54,458 nucleotides of DNA. Origin: Paraburkholderia bryophila (GTDB taxonomy: Bacteria; Pseudomonadota; Gammaproteobacteria; Burkholderiales; Burkholderiaceae). The translations under genes and the position numbers were made by a program. Location: assembly GCF_003269035.1 (NCBI RefSeq), contig NZ_QLTK01000041.1, forward strand, positions 1 to 54,458, read 5' to 3'. This document shows, piece after piece, positions 17,602-26,438 of the stretch. The notes below the pieces were generated by a model. That model had not been told where the DNA came from and searched no databases. It worked only from the letters and a program-made list of their open reading frames with translations. How positions within the stretch are numbered: the first letter of the stretch is position 1; each line of letters opens with the position of its first letter.

Positions 17602-18105
17602 ATGAAAAACAAGTTCGCCGCGGTGATCATTTTCACCTCCAGCATCGGATGGGCTGCTCCTCCAAGCGAAAATCTGGTTAAAGGCTGCCTTCAGGCACGC
17701 TCAGTTGCGCCCGCTGTCACCATCCGAAACATTACCGTTGAGGAAGCTTTTCAAGAGGATGGCTATGCCAACGGATTCAATGCAATCTATATCTTCAAAT
17801 ATAAATATGTCGATATGGTTTATGCTCAAGGAAAGCGAGATCAAGCGTTAATTTATTCCGGCAAGCTTTACAGACTTTCCAAATCCACACCAATCGGCGA
17901 TAACGTCGAGGTTAAATCCACCGCATTCAATCCGATGTTGGCACAATGGAGTCTTGCCAAAGAAGGAAAACGCAAGTATTTTTGTGTTGGCTTTAATTTT
18001 GACGGACTTGGACAGAGCGGCTCATTTCAAAATTTACACGGAGGCTATCTCTTGAATTTAAAAACTAGAGACTTGTATTTTGCTGTGCGTGACATCAGAC
18101 AATGA
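17602..18105 (+). CDS. hypothetical exported protein, 167 aa
   Basis: I do not recognise the family. MKNKFAAVIIFTSSIGWA is a signal peptide with likely cleavage before APPSE. The ATG at 17602 is preceded by GGGAGTGGA; a longer upstream reading would hide the signal. The mature protein has two cysteines far apart (VKGCLQ, KYFCVGFN) and is rich in Tyr, Phe and Lys, with beta-strand-like segments (AIYIFKYKYVDMVYAQ). It lies directly downstream of the vgrG remnant in AT-rich DNA. It may be an orphan immunity protein left when its effector was lost, but that rests only on position, size and export. Confidence 0.6.
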   Translation: MKNKFAAVIIFTSSIGWAAPPSENLVKGCLQARSVAPAVTIRNITVEEAFQEDGYANGFNAIYIFKYKYVDMVYAQGKRDQALIYSGKLYRLSKSTPIGDNVEVKSTAFNPMLAQWSLAKEGKRKYFCVGFNFDGLGQSGSFQNLHGGYLLNLKTRDLYFAVRDIRQ

Positions 18106-18119
18106 TCCCGCACGAGATA

Positions 18120-18183
18120 GGCGCGATCCGTGCGAATCGCGCCGTTGCAGTTGCCCCGTTACCGCTACGCGTTACCCGTAGCG
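18120..18183 (+). terminator. possible terminator hairpins
   Basis: Two inverted repeats follow the preceding gene: GGCGCGAT/ATCGCGCC (18120-18143) and CGCTACG/CGTAGCG (18163-18183). There is no T-run, so a factor-independent terminator is uncertain. Confidence 0.35.
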
Positions 18184-18385
18184 TGAAGGGTATCCTCCGT
18201 CGGGTCTGCTCGATCGCCGCCAGCACGTCGGTAAAGCGCGCCAAGGATGCCCAGATGCGCAGAAGCGCCCGTATCGAGCATAGGACCAATTCCGCTCAAT
18301 GCGCGCACAGGTTATCACCGAGCATTTTTGCGCCAAAAGTCTTCTGCCATGCAATCCAGGCTCGTGACAACTGAGAGGGACTGAA

Positions 18386-18889
18386 GTGATACGTATGGCA
18401 GTAGCTTTCATGATGGCTCTGTCGTCGCTCGTCAACTACGACGTGGCGATTGCGCAGACCCAGCCGTCGCAGGATGAACAGACGCTCTGCAATGAAGACG
18501 AGGACGTCTATTTCAGTTGTTCGTTGGAGAACCAGAAGACGGTTTCCGTCTGCGCCAAGGACAACACCACGCCCAATCGAGGCTACGTACAGTATCGATA
18601 CGGCAACAAGGGCGACGCCTTCGCATTCCCACCGGAGAATGTTCTGCCCGCCACAACGACCAGGATCACGGACGTCTCCGAAGGCAGTGTCCGTGGCCTG
18701 CATTTAAGATTCTCGAAAGAGCCGTACACGTACATCGTTTCGTCGGTCTCGCCAGGTGAGATTTATGTATCGAAAAATGGGAAGATTATTTTCGATAAAA
18801 AATGCCAGGCCTCAAGCTACAAGAGTTTCTCGAACAAGGTTTTCGACGGGGTCAACGAGGCACCCGTGACGAAGGTCGATATGCACTAA
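18386..18889 (+). CDS. hypothetical exported protein, 167 aa
   Basis: Unknown family. The GTG at 18386 is favoured because AGAGGGA stands five bases before it; an ATG at 18395 is the alternative. The N-terminus (MAVAFMMALSSLVNYDVAIA) is a signal peptide, cleaved near AIAQTQ. The mature part has four cysteines (TLCNED, FSCSLE, SVCAKD, KKCQAS) and a beta-rich layout with YVQYRYGNKGDAF and YTYIVSSVSPGEIYVSKNGK. It is the last gene of the type VI island. Size, export and position again suggest an immunity-like or cell-surface role, without direct evidence. Confidence 0.6.
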   Translation: MIRMAVAFMMALSSLVNYDVAIAQTQPSQDEQTLCNEDEDVYFSCSLENQKTVSVCAKDNTTPNRGYVQYRYGNKGDAFAFPPENVLPATTTRITDVSEGSVRGLHLRFSKEPYTYIVSSVSPGEIYVSKNGKIIFDKKCQASSYKSFSNKVFDGVNEAPVTKVDMH

Positions 18890-19017
18890 ATGATGTTCAT
18901 CGATCTGACCTCGTCGCGAAGAGCAGAAACCGCTCTCACGCGACCGAGGGATAAAACGCACTAAGACAGGATCTGGCGGCGACACACCGACCGGGCGACG
19001 TTAATGCAGTCGTAAAG

Positions 19018-20106
19018 TCAGACCAGCTTCGACACCGTATCCTCAGTCGTCTCCACAACCAACAGCCCCGCACGCAACCCCGGCTTCACCGTCGCATTCG
19101 GAAACACCAGACGCTCTTCCTCATGACGCACGATGTAGCGATAGTCGCCGTCGCGGGCGAGCAGCGTGTCTTTCGCGAACGGCGTGAAATTGGCCACATC
19201 CGCCGCCACCAGCAATTCGAACGCGTCGCTTTGCTTGGTGAGCTGATCGATCACGGTGAACACGCGCGGCAACACCGCCGGCGCGTTGCCATGCGTGCCC
19301 GCCAGCAGATGACGCACCGCTTCATCCGCACCGGCGAAACGCGTCAGGTCGTTCTGGCCGAACGGCCGCACCTTGCCCAGTTCTAGCGTGCACGCTTGCG
19401 CGCCACACGCTTGCGCGGTGAAATGCGAATACGTGTTGCCCTTGGTGGTATGCAAAAGCACCGCGCTGATACGCGCCTCGCCGAGCCATTCGAACATCGC
19501 ACGCGAAAACGGCTTGCCGGTATGCGGCAGCAGCGCGAATTGCTCGAAAGCCGATGCACGAATCGCCGTGTGCATGTCGATATGCCAGCGCTCACCGGGC
19601 TCGTTCGAGTCAGAGCCAGTGTCAGAGGCCACCGCCGATCCCGACCCCGCAAAAAACCGCACCGCAGCCTGCTCCAACGCAGCGGCACGCGGCGCCTCAT
19701 GACTCTGCGGCACTTGCAGATGCCGCCCGCTAAACAACCGGTTCAAATCGTCATCGCGATAACGACACGCGTCGCGCATGGCGTCGACATTGCCGAGAAT
19801 CACCAGCAAGCGGCAAGTCAGCGCGGCGACGCCTTGCGCGATATCACGCACCAGATACGACAGCAATTCGATCGGCGCCGTTTCGTCGCCATGCACACCC
19901 GCCGACACCAGCACGCTGCGCGTCGCGCCCTGCCCTAACGCGGCGGGTTCGATCAGCAACACGCCGTCATCCAGCCACGACCAGCGCGCGCCGCCTGCAC
20001 ACACGCCCCGTGTTTCATCCGCGGCCGGCCGTGTGCCCGCCAGCGTGTAGGCGAGAAAATCGTCGAGCATCGCGGCCGGCATACGGTGCTCAGCGCTGGA
20101 AGTCAT
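19018..20106 (-). CDS. astE: succinylglutamate desuccinylase (AstE)
   Basis: Last step of the arginine succinyltransferase pathway: N-succinylglutamate plus water gives glutamate and succinate. It is a zinc hydrolase of the AstE/AspA family, 362 aa. The zinc and catalytic motifs are visible: SAGVHGDETAPIE (His and Glu ligands), HIDMHTAIR (third ligand) and TLELGKVRPFG (catalytic Glu). A Ser/Gly/Asp-rich insertion (about 165-185) is not usual. The start overlaps the end of astB by 17 bp, so the genes are translationally coupled. It is the last gene of the AST operon; no clear terminator is visible before the type VI island. Confidence 0.93.
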   Translation of the reverse strand: MTSSAEHRMPAAMLDDFLAYTLAGTRPAADETRGVCAGGARWSWLDDGVLLIEPAALGQGATRSVLVSAGVHGDETAPIELLSYLVRDIAQGVAALTCRLLVILGNVDAMRDACRYRDDDLNRLFSGRHLQVPQSHEAPRAAALEQAAVRFFAGSGSAVASDTGSDSNEPGERWHIDMHTAIRASAFEQFALLPHTGKPFSRAMFEWLGEARISAVLLHTTKGNTYSHFTAQACGAQACTLELGKVRPFGQNDLTRFAGADEAVRHLLAGTHGNAPAVLPRVFTVIDQLTKQSDAFELLVAADVANFTPFAKDTLLARDGDYRYIVRHEEERLVFPNATVKPGLRAGLLVVETTEDTVSKLV

Positions 20107-21430
20107 ACAGCGAACCCAGATCGAGAATCTGCGTCAGTTCATCGAGCGCGGTGCGCGATTCGTGAAGCAGATGCGGATCGGTCAGATCGGACGGCGCGAG
20201 ACGGTCGCGATAGTGCTTCTCGATCCATGCATCCAGACGACCGAACAGCGTATCGTCGATCCACACGCCCGGTGTGACGGCCGCGCGTTCCGCGTCGTTC
20301 AGCACCACCCGCAAACGCAAACACGCCGGGCCGCCGCCGTTCTTCATGCTTTCGCGCAGATCGAACACCAGCACGTCGTCGATCGGGCCGGTATGCGACG
20401 TCAGATCGTCGAGGTACGCTGCCACGCGCGCATTCTCGCGGCATTCCTGCGGCACCACCAGCACCTGCTTGCCGTCGGGGCGCGTCAACAACTGGCTATT
20501 GAACAGATACGAGGTGACGGCATCGGACACGTTCACCTGCGCGTCGGGCACTTCGATCACGTTGAAGTCGGATTTGAAACCCAGCAGTTTCGAACGCAAC
20601 TCGTCGTACACCGCGCTCTGGTCGACGAACGCCAGTTGATGACAGAACAACGTGTTGCGATTGCCCACCGCGATCACGTCGTTATGGAACACGCCCGCGT
20701 CGATCACGTCGGGGTTCTGCTGCGCGTACACCGTGGCCGCCTCGTCGAGCCCGTGACGATGCGCGACGGCGCGGCTCGCCTCGAACGTCTGGCGTGCCGG
20801 GAAACGCTTCGGTTCCGGCCCGCGACGATACTCGCTACGGCCATACACGAAGAATTCGACCCCACGTGTGCCGTATTCCGAACCGAAGCGCGTGTGATTC
20901 GCCGCGCCTTCGTCGCCGAGCGCGGGCGTGCCGGGCAGCGCCTCATGCACCGCGAAACGATCGGCATCGCTGAAAATCGCGCGCAACGTGCGGCGCGTCG
21001 ATTCATGTTCGATCGCGCGGTGCAGCTTGCTGCACAGATTGGCCGGCGTGAAATGCACGCGGCCATCCTGCGTATCGGCGGACGGGCTCACGGTCGCCGC
21101 ATTCGCGGTCCACATGGCCGAGGCCGAACTCGCCGCTGCCAGCAACTCGGGCGCGTCTTTAGCCACGCGCGCGATCACCGTGGCGTCGTCGCCGGAGAAG
21201 CCGAGTTCGCGCAACAGACGCATCGACGGACGCTCCTGCGGCGGCAACACGCCCTGGTGAAAACCGAGGTCGGCGAGTTGCTTCATCTTGCGCAGACCCT
21301 GCTTCGCGGCCGCCTTCGGATTCGCTACCGACTTCTCGTTGTTCTGCGACGCGACGTTGCCGAACGACAGTCCCGCGTAGTTGTGGGTCGGGCCGACCAG
21401 ACCGTCGAAATTGGCTTCAGTGGCTTGCAT
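20090..21430 (-). CDS. astB: N-succinylarginine dihydrolase (AstB)
   Basis: Hydrolyses N2-succinylarginine to N2-succinylornithine, two ammonia and CO2. At 446 aa it has the normal length. The amidinotransferase-fold protein begins ATEANFDGLVGPTHNYAGLS, a family hallmark, and carries the catalytic Cys in GGPACLRLRVVL near the end; VFHNDVIAVGN and FHQGVLPPQERP are also typical. It lies 9 bp downstream of astD and overlaps astE. Cytoplasmic. Confidence 0.96.
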   Translation of the reverse strand: MQATEANFDGLVGPTHNYAGLSFGNVASQNNEKSVANPKAAAKQGLRKMKQLADLGFHQGVLPPQERPSMRLLRELGFSGDDATVIARVAKDAPELLAAASSASAMWTANAATVSPSADTQDGRVHFTPANLCSKLHRAIEHESTRRTLRAIFSDADRFAVHEALPGTPALGDEGAANHTRFGSEYGTRGVEFFVYGRSEYRRGPEPKRFPARQTFEASRAVAHRHGLDEAATVYAQQNPDVIDAGVFHNDVIAVGNRNTLFCHQLAFVDQSAVYDELRSKLLGFKSDFNVIEVPDAQVNVSDAVTSYLFNSQLLTRPDGKQVLVVPQECRENARVAAYLDDLTSHTGPIDDVLVFDLRESMKNGGGPACLRLRVVLNDAERAAVTPGVWIDDTLFGRLDAWIEKHYRDRLAPSDLTDPHLLHESRTALDELTQILDLGSLYDFQR

Positions 21431-21439
21431 CGTCGATCC

Positions 21440-22903
21440 TTAGAATTGGAGGCCCGGCGAGACGCTCGCGGGCATTTGCAGTTGCGCGCTTTCGACGGAA
21501 GCCATCGGGAAGGCGCAGTAATCGGCGGCGTAATACGCGCTCGGCCGATGGTTGCCGGAGCGGCCCGGACCACCGAACGGCGCCCCGGAAGAAGCCCCAT
21601 TGGTCGGCCGGTTCCAGTTGACGATACCGGCGCGGATGGTGCGCTGAAAATGCGTCCACAGCGCTTCGTCGTCGGCGAGCAGGCCCGCGGAGAGACCGAA
21701 CTCGGTGTCGTTGGCCCGGTCGAGCGCTTCGTCGAAGCTGCCGTAGCGGATGATCTGCGCGAGCGGGCCGAAGTGTTCTTCGTCCGGCAGATGCTTCACG
21801 TGCGTCACGTCGAGAATCGCAGGCGTGACGAAGCCGAGGTTCGGGTCGCGCTGCTCCATTTCAAGCAGGGCGTTCGCCCCGTCGGCCAGCAAACGTTGCT
21901 GCGCGGCGACGAGTCGCGAAGCCGCGCGCGCCGAGATCACCGCGCCCATGAACGGCTGCGGATCGGCGTTGTATTCGCCCACGGTAATGCGCGCGGTGAC
22001 TTCCGTGAGACGCGCGAGGAAGCGATCGCCAAACGCGTCGTTCGGCACGAAAATCCGCCGTGCGCAGGTGCAGCGCTGCCCCGCCGACAGAAACGCCGAC
22101 TGGATCGTGTGATGCACGGCGGCGTCGACATCGGCCACCGGTCCGATCACGAGCGGATTGTTGCCGCCCATCTCCAGCGCCAGCACGATCTCCGGGCGGC
22201 CGCCGAACTGCTTGTGCAGCAAGGTGCCGGTATCCGAGCTGCCGGTGAAGAACAGGCCGTCGATCTGCCGGTGATTCGCCAGCGCGATACCCGTCTCTTT
22301 CTCGCCTTGCACGAGATTCAGCACGCCCGGCGGCAAGCCCGCATCGCGCCAGATCTGCACGGTCAGCGTCGCGACAGCCGGCGCCAGCTCGGACGGTTTG
22401 AACACGACCGCATTACCCGCGATCAACGCCGGCACGATATGCCCGTTCGGCAAATGGCCCGGAAAGTTATACGGCCCGAACACCGCCACCACGCCATGCG
22501 GACGATGCCGCAACACAGCGGTACCGTCGGCCATGGCCGAGCGCTTCTCGCCGGTGCGCTCGTGATAGGCCTGAATCGAAATCTCCACCTTGGCGGCCAT
22601 CGACGCCGCTTCGGTACGCGCTTCCCACAACGGCTTGCCCGTCTCGCGGCCAATCGCTTCGGCCAGCGCTTCCTTGCGTTCGGTCACGAGTGCAGCGAAG
22701 CGGCGTACCACGCCGCAACGCTCGTCGAGGCTCAACGCCGACCACCCGGCGAACGCGCGGCGCGCGCTGCGCACGGCGCGATCGACGTCGTCCGCCGACG
22801 CGCCATTGCCTTCCCACACCGCCGCGCCCGTACCGGGGTTACGCGACGCGAAAACGGGTCCTGTGCCGGCGGCCCATTCGCCGTCGATGAAAAGCTCGCT
22901 CAT
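21440..22903 (-). CDS. astD: succinylglutamate-semialdehyde dehydrogenase (AstD)
   Basis: NAD-dependent oxidation of N-succinylglutamate 5-semialdehyde to N-succinylglutamate. At 487 aa it fits the aldehyde dehydrogenase superfamily. The motifs are FGPYNFPGHLPNGHI, FTGSSDTG (cofactor loop), ALEMGGNNP (general base Glu) and GQRCTCARR (nucleophilic Cys). The start MSELFIDGEW at 22903 has AAGGA five bases ahead; the open frame runs far upstream in another gene's shadow and is not used. It sits 8 bp after aruG and 9 bp before astB. Confidence 0.95.
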   Translation of the reverse strand: MSELFIDGEWAAGTGPVFASRNPGTGAAVWEGNGASADDVDRAVRSARRAFAGWSALSLDERCGVVRRFAALVTERKEALAEAIGRETGKPLWEARTEAASMAAKVEISIQAYHERTGEKRSAMADGTAVLRHRPHGVVAVFGPYNFPGHLPNGHIVPALIAGNAVVFKPSELAPAVATLTVQIWRDAGLPPGVLNLVQGEKETGIALANHRQIDGLFFTGSSDTGTLLHKQFGGRPEIVLALEMGGNNPLVIGPVADVDAAVHHTIQSAFLSAGQRCTCARRIFVPNDAFGDRFLARLTEVTARITVGEYNADPQPFMGAVISARAASRLVAAQQRLLADGANALLEMEQRDPNLGFVTPAILDVTHVKHLPDEEHFGPLAQIIRYGSFDEALDRANDTEFGLSAGLLADDEALWTHFQRTIRAGIVNWNRPTNGASSGAPFGGPGRSGNHRPSAYYAADYCAFPMASVESAQLQMPASVSPGLQF

Positions 22904-22911
22904 GATCATCC

Positions 22912-23943
22912 TTATTTGTGTTTCTGCGGCAGCACGCGCACGAGGTCGCCTGCCTTGACGTCGAGCGCCGCGGCTTCGGCGGCGCTCAGGCGGAACACGC
23001 CGTCCTGCGGCACGCCCGCCACCACGCCGACGCGAAAATCGCCGAGCGACGTGTTCGATACCATCGACTTCGGCCCATCCTGCGGCGCACCCGCCGGCGC
23101 GCCAGTGATCTCGACCGGCACCAGCACGCTCTCGCGCACCGTGCGCAAGTCGGCGATATGGCATTCGAGCACCGGACCGGCGTCGAAAATATCCACATGA
23201 TTCTCGTAACGCAGCCCTTCCGTTTCGAGCATGCGGCGCGCCGGAATCGTGTCGTTGTGCGTGAGACCGACGCAGTCCTGCGCCTCCTGCGGCAGCAACT
23301 CGACATACACCGGATAGCGTGGCATCAGCTCGGCGAGAAACGCCTTGCGGCCGTGCGAACTCAGATAGTCCGCCGCGTTGAAATCGATCTGATAGAAATG
23401 CGAGCCGACCGCGCGCCAGAACGGCGAGGTGCCGTCGGCATCGAAATGACCGCGCAATTCCGCGCACAAACGCTGCGGAAACCGCTCGCGAAACTGGGCG
23501 AGAAACATAAAACGCGAGCGCGACAGCAAACCGCCCACCCCGCTCGTGCGATAACGCGGGCTCAGGAACAGCGAGCAGACTTCGGCATAACCCGTCAGGT
23601 CGTGCGAGATGTTCAGCGCGCGCATTCGCGTCCAGATGCCGAGATCCTGGCTCGCGTGCACCACCGTGCTCACGCGATAGTTGTAGAACGGCTGCTGCAG
23701 ACCGACTGCCGTTTCGATGCCACACACGCCGGCCACGTCGCCGGTATCGGTGTCTTCCATCACGAAGAAGTAGCCGGCTTCATGCGGCTCGGCCTTGTCT
23801 TCCATCGTGCGGCGCGCGCGTTCCACCCGCGCCGCCAGCGCGTCGCGATCCGGCTTGAAGGTGGTGAGACCCGGGCCGGTTTCCTGCGCGAGCCGCATCA
23901 GCGCGTCCACATCGCCTCGTTGCACAACGCGTACGACGATCAT
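22912..23943 (-). CDS. aruG: arginine N-succinyltransferase, beta subunit (AruG)
   Basis: First step of the pathway: succinyl-CoA plus L-arginine (or ornithine) gives the N2-succinyl derivative. At 343 aa it belongs to the AstA family. Recognisable stretches are VVQRGDVDALMRLA, CSLFLSPRYRTSGVGGLLSRSRFMF, LAELMPRYPVYVELLP and HVDIFDAGPVLECHI. In pseudomonads and Burkholderiaceae the enzyme is built from two paralogous subunits, here encoded in tandem. The start overlaps the end of aruF by 4 bp, consistent with a stoichiometric complex. Confidence 0.94.
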   Translation of the reverse strand: MIVVRVVQRGDVDALMRLAQETGPGLTTFKPDRDALAARVERARRTMEDKAEPHEAGYFFVMEDTDTGDVAGVCGIETAVGLQQPFYNYRVSTVVHASQDLGIWTRMRALNISHDLTGYAEVCSLFLSPRYRTSGVGGLLSRSRFMFLAQFRERFPQRLCAELRGHFDADGTSPFWRAVGSHFYQIDFNAADYLSSHGRKAFLAELMPRYPVYVELLPQEAQDCVGLTHNDTIPARRMLETEGLRYENHVDIFDAGPVLECHIADLRTVRESVLVPVEITGAPAGAPQDGPKSMVSNTSLGDFRVGVVAGVPQDGVFRLSAAEAAALDVKAGDLVRVLPQKHK

Positions 23944-25025
23944 CGTGCGTCTCCCCTAGGTTCATCCTGATGCGACGCGTGCAGCGGCACGCAGCGCACC
24001 GCGTCGCCCTCGCTCACGCCGAGCGCGACGCGCGCCGCGTGCGGCAATGCCGCGTCGCGGGTCTTATCCGCTGCGTGATCGACTGCGTTGCCGGCCGCCA
24101 GTTCGCCGAGCACGCAACGGAATTCGCCGTCGGCGCCGTTATGCGCGATCAGATACGTCGACCCGTTCGCCGCAGCGGCCGCGTCGCGCACCACGCGCGT
24201 TTCGTTGCGCGTGACGCAGGCGCTGCGATCCACCTGCGCGGTCAGCACCGGGCCCGCATCGAAAATATCGATGTAGCGGTCGGTCTCGAAGCCTTCTTCC
24301 TGGTGAATCTCGTAAGCGAGCAAGGCCTTCGAATCCGGCTCGCCGAGCACGCGCTGCGCCGCTTCCGGCAGCAACGGCACATACACGGGGTAAGTAGGCA
24401 TCACTTCGGCGATAAACGTGCGGCTGCGGCCACCCGATTCGATTTCGATGTCCGCGAAATCGCGGCCGAAGAACTTGCGCCCCACCGCTTCCCAGAACGG
24501 CGACACGCCGTGCTCGTCGGTCACGCCGAGCAGCAGCGAGAACACCTCGGACGTGAAGCGCTTGCGATTCGCGGCGATATACATCATCCGCGCGCGCGAC
24601 ATCAGATGCGCGGCGGCGTCGCCACGCAGCGACGGATCGATGTAGTACCCCGCGAGCCGGCTCTTGCCGGTCAGTTCATGCGACATGGTCAGCGCGTGAA
24701 TCTTGCGATTCACGTGCAGTTCGCGCGACGCATGAATCAGCGCGTCGTTGCGAAACGCGTAGAACGGGTCCGAATAACCGGCCGCGGCGACGATGCTCGC
24801 CGTGCCCATCAGCTTGCCGCTTTGTCCGTCTTCGAGCACGAACAGATAAAACTCCTCGCCCGGAAAATCGACATCCGCGCGAAACGAGTCTTCCGACAAC
24901 GCGATGCGCGCTTCGAGCGCGCCCCGGTCGTGCGGTAGCGAATGCAGCACCGGTTGCGCGGTGCGCGCCATCTGTTCGAGCGCGTCGAGATCGGCGAGGC
25001 GGCTGGGGCGTACGAAGAGCATCAT
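23940..25025 (-). CDS. aruF: arginine/ornithine succinyltransferase, alpha subunit (AruF)
   Basis: Paralogue and partner of AruG, 361 aa, sharing the AstA fold: MLFVRPSRLADLDALEQMA, LAGYYIDPSLRGDAAAHLMSRARMMYI (in parts), FIAEVMPTYPVYVPLLPE and YIDIFDAGPVLTAQV. In Pseudomonas the AruF-AruG heteromer succinylates arginine and ornithine. The C-terminal ~30 residues (HASHQDEPRGDAR end) extend past the conserved core. It overlaps aruG by 4 bp and follows astC by 64 bp in the same operon. Confidence 0.94.
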   Translation of the reverse strand: MMLFVRPSRLADLDALEQMARTAQPVLHSLPHDRGALEARIALSEDSFRADVDFPGEEFYLFVLEDGQSGKLMGTASIVAAAGYSDPFYAFRNDALIHASRELHVNRKIHALTMSHELTGKSRLAGYYIDPSLRGDAAAHLMSRARMMYIAANRKRFTSEVFSLLLGVTDEHGVSPFWEAVGRKFFGRDFADIEIESGGRSRTFIAEVMPTYPVYVPLLPEAAQRVLGEPDSKALLAYEIHQEEGFETDRYIDIFDAGPVLTAQVDRSACVTRNETRVVRDAAAAANGSTYLIAHNGADGEFRCVLGELAAGNAVDHAADKTRDAALPHAARVALGVSEGDAVRCVPLHASHQDEPRGDAR

Positions 25026-25089
25026 CGTTCCTGTTGAATGTGACGCATGATGCCGTGCCTGTGGCTCGTCATCGGTCTGGCGCGAAAAA

Positions 25090-26325
25090 TCACTTCGACG
25101 CCGCCTCGGCTCTCGCGCCGACGATCTCTTCGATCGCCTTCGCCAGACGCGCGAAGCCTTCGTTCATATCGTCGAGCGGCATGACCAGCGACGGCACGAA
25201 ACGCAGCACGTCGGGACCCGCCATCAGCATGATCACGCCATGCTGACCGGCGGCAGTGACGAAATCCTTCGCGCGGCCCTTGAAGGCGTCGGTCAGTTCA
25301 GCGCCGATCAGCAGGCCTTTACCGCGCACTTCCTTGAAGAGACCAAAGCGTTCGTTGAGCTTCGCGAGGTGGCCCTTCAACGCGTCGCTGCGCGTACGCA
25401 CGCCTTCCAGCAACTTCGGGTTGCTGATCAACTCGACGACCTTCTCCGCGATAGCCGCGCCCAGCGGATTGCCGCCGTACGTCGTGCCGTGCACGCCGAC
25501 CTTGAAATGCGCGGCCAGTTCGTTCGTGGTCAGCATCGCGCCGATCGGGAAACCGTTGCCGAGCGCCTTCGCGGTGGTCAGGATATCCGGCGTCACGCCG
25601 CTTTCCTCGTACGCGTAGAAGTAGCCGCTGCGGCCCACCCCCGTTTGTACCTCGTCAAAAATCAGCAGGGCGCCGTGCGCGTCGCACGCTTCGCGCAGCG
25701 CTTTCAGGAAGGCCGGATCCGCCGGGATCACACCGCCTTCGCCCTGAATCGGCTCGACGATCACCGCACAGGTTTTCGCGCCGATCGCTTGCTTCGCCGC
25801 TTCGATATCGTTGTACGGCAAATGGACGATGCCCTGCGGCACCGGGCCGAAGCCTTCCGAATATTTCGGCTGACCGCCCACGCTCACGGTGAAGAACGTG
25901 CGGCCATGGAACGACTGCGTGAACGAGATGATCTCGACCTTGTCGGCGCCATGACGCTCGAACGCGACGCGACGCGCCAGCTTCAGCGCGGCTTCGTTCG
26001 CTTCGGCGCCCGAGTTGGCGAAGAAGGCGCGGTCGGCGAAGGTCAGGTCTTCGAGACGTTTGGCCAGACGCAGCACCGGTTCGTTGGTGTAGCCGTTGCC
26101 GATGTGCCACAGCTTGCCGCCCTGCTCGTGCAGCACTTTCAGCAGTTCGGGATGGGCATGACCGAGCGCGGTGACGGCAATGCCGCCGGCGAAGTCGACA
26201 TAGTCGCGGCCTTGCGTATCCCAGACGCGTGAGCCGAGACCGCGATCCGGCACGAAGGCGGCGGGCGAAAACACCGGCACCATCACTTCGTCGAAAGTCT
26301 GGCGTGTCACTGTCAGGTCGTTCAT
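25090..26325 (-). CDS. astC: succinylornithine/acetylornithine aminotransferase (AstC/ArgM)
   Basis: PLP enzyme that transaminates N2-succinylornithine with 2-oxoglutarate; it can usually also act on acetylornithine. At 411 aa it is a class III aminotransferase. The motifs are FANSGAEANEAALKLAR (cofactor phosphate), SFHGRT, VEPIQGEGG, IFDEVQTGVGR (Asp to the PLP nitrogen), TTAKALGNGFP (Schiff-base Lys) and HGTTYGGNPLG. GAGGATTTGCC provides the ribosome site. It is the first gene of the AST operon, and the 113 bp between it and the regulator gene upstream contains one ArgR-like half-site. ArgM is an alternative symbol. Confidence 0.94.
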   Translation of the reverse strand: MNDLTVTRQTFDEVMVPVFSPAAFVPDRGLGSRVWDTQGRDYVDFAGGIAVTALGHAHPELLKVLHEQGGKLWHIGNGYTNEPVLRLAKRLEDLTFADRAFFANSGAEANEAALKLARRVAFERHGADKVEIISFTQSFHGRTFFTVSVGGQPKYSEGFGPVPQGIVHLPYNDIEAAKQAIGAKTCAVIVEPIQGEGGVIPADPAFLKALREACDAHGALLIFDEVQTGVGRSGYFYAYEESGVTPDILTTAKALGNGFPIGAMLTTNELAAHFKVGVHGTTYGGNPLGAAIAEKVVELISNPKLLEGVRTRSDALKGHLAKLNERFGLFKEVRGKGLLIGAELTDAFKGRAKDFVTAAGQHGVIMLMAGPDVLRFVPSLVMPLDDMNEGFARLAKAIEEIVGARAEAASK

Positions 26326-26388
26326 GGCAAATCCTCGTTACGGGTGAGAGGTAGTACAGATAGTGTAGGAAATCGTCAGCGAGCCGTC

Positions 26389-26404
26389 TTGCGCATACGC
26401 GACG
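26389..26404 (-). promoter_or_regulatory. possible ArgR half-site before astC
   Basis: On the minus strand CGTCGC, eight bases, then AA, matching the Pseudomonas aeruginosa ArgR half-site TGTCGC-N8-AA with one mismatch. It is 64 bases upstream of astC. A second half-site in the expected direct-repeat position is poor. Confidence 0.3.
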
Positions 26405-26438
26405 CTTTCTATGAGCTTCGGTGCGCGGTGCAATGCTC

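Noticed and set aside
20162..23200. 1012-codon open frame on the plus strand
   Set aside because: It is antisense to astB, astD and aruG, which have complete family motifs; the long frame is a GC-rich shadow without homology.
25090..26325. Biosynthetic argD instead of catabolic astC
   Set aside because: The sequence cannot exclude dual activity, but it heads an operon with aruF, aruG, astD, astB and astE, which settles the role.
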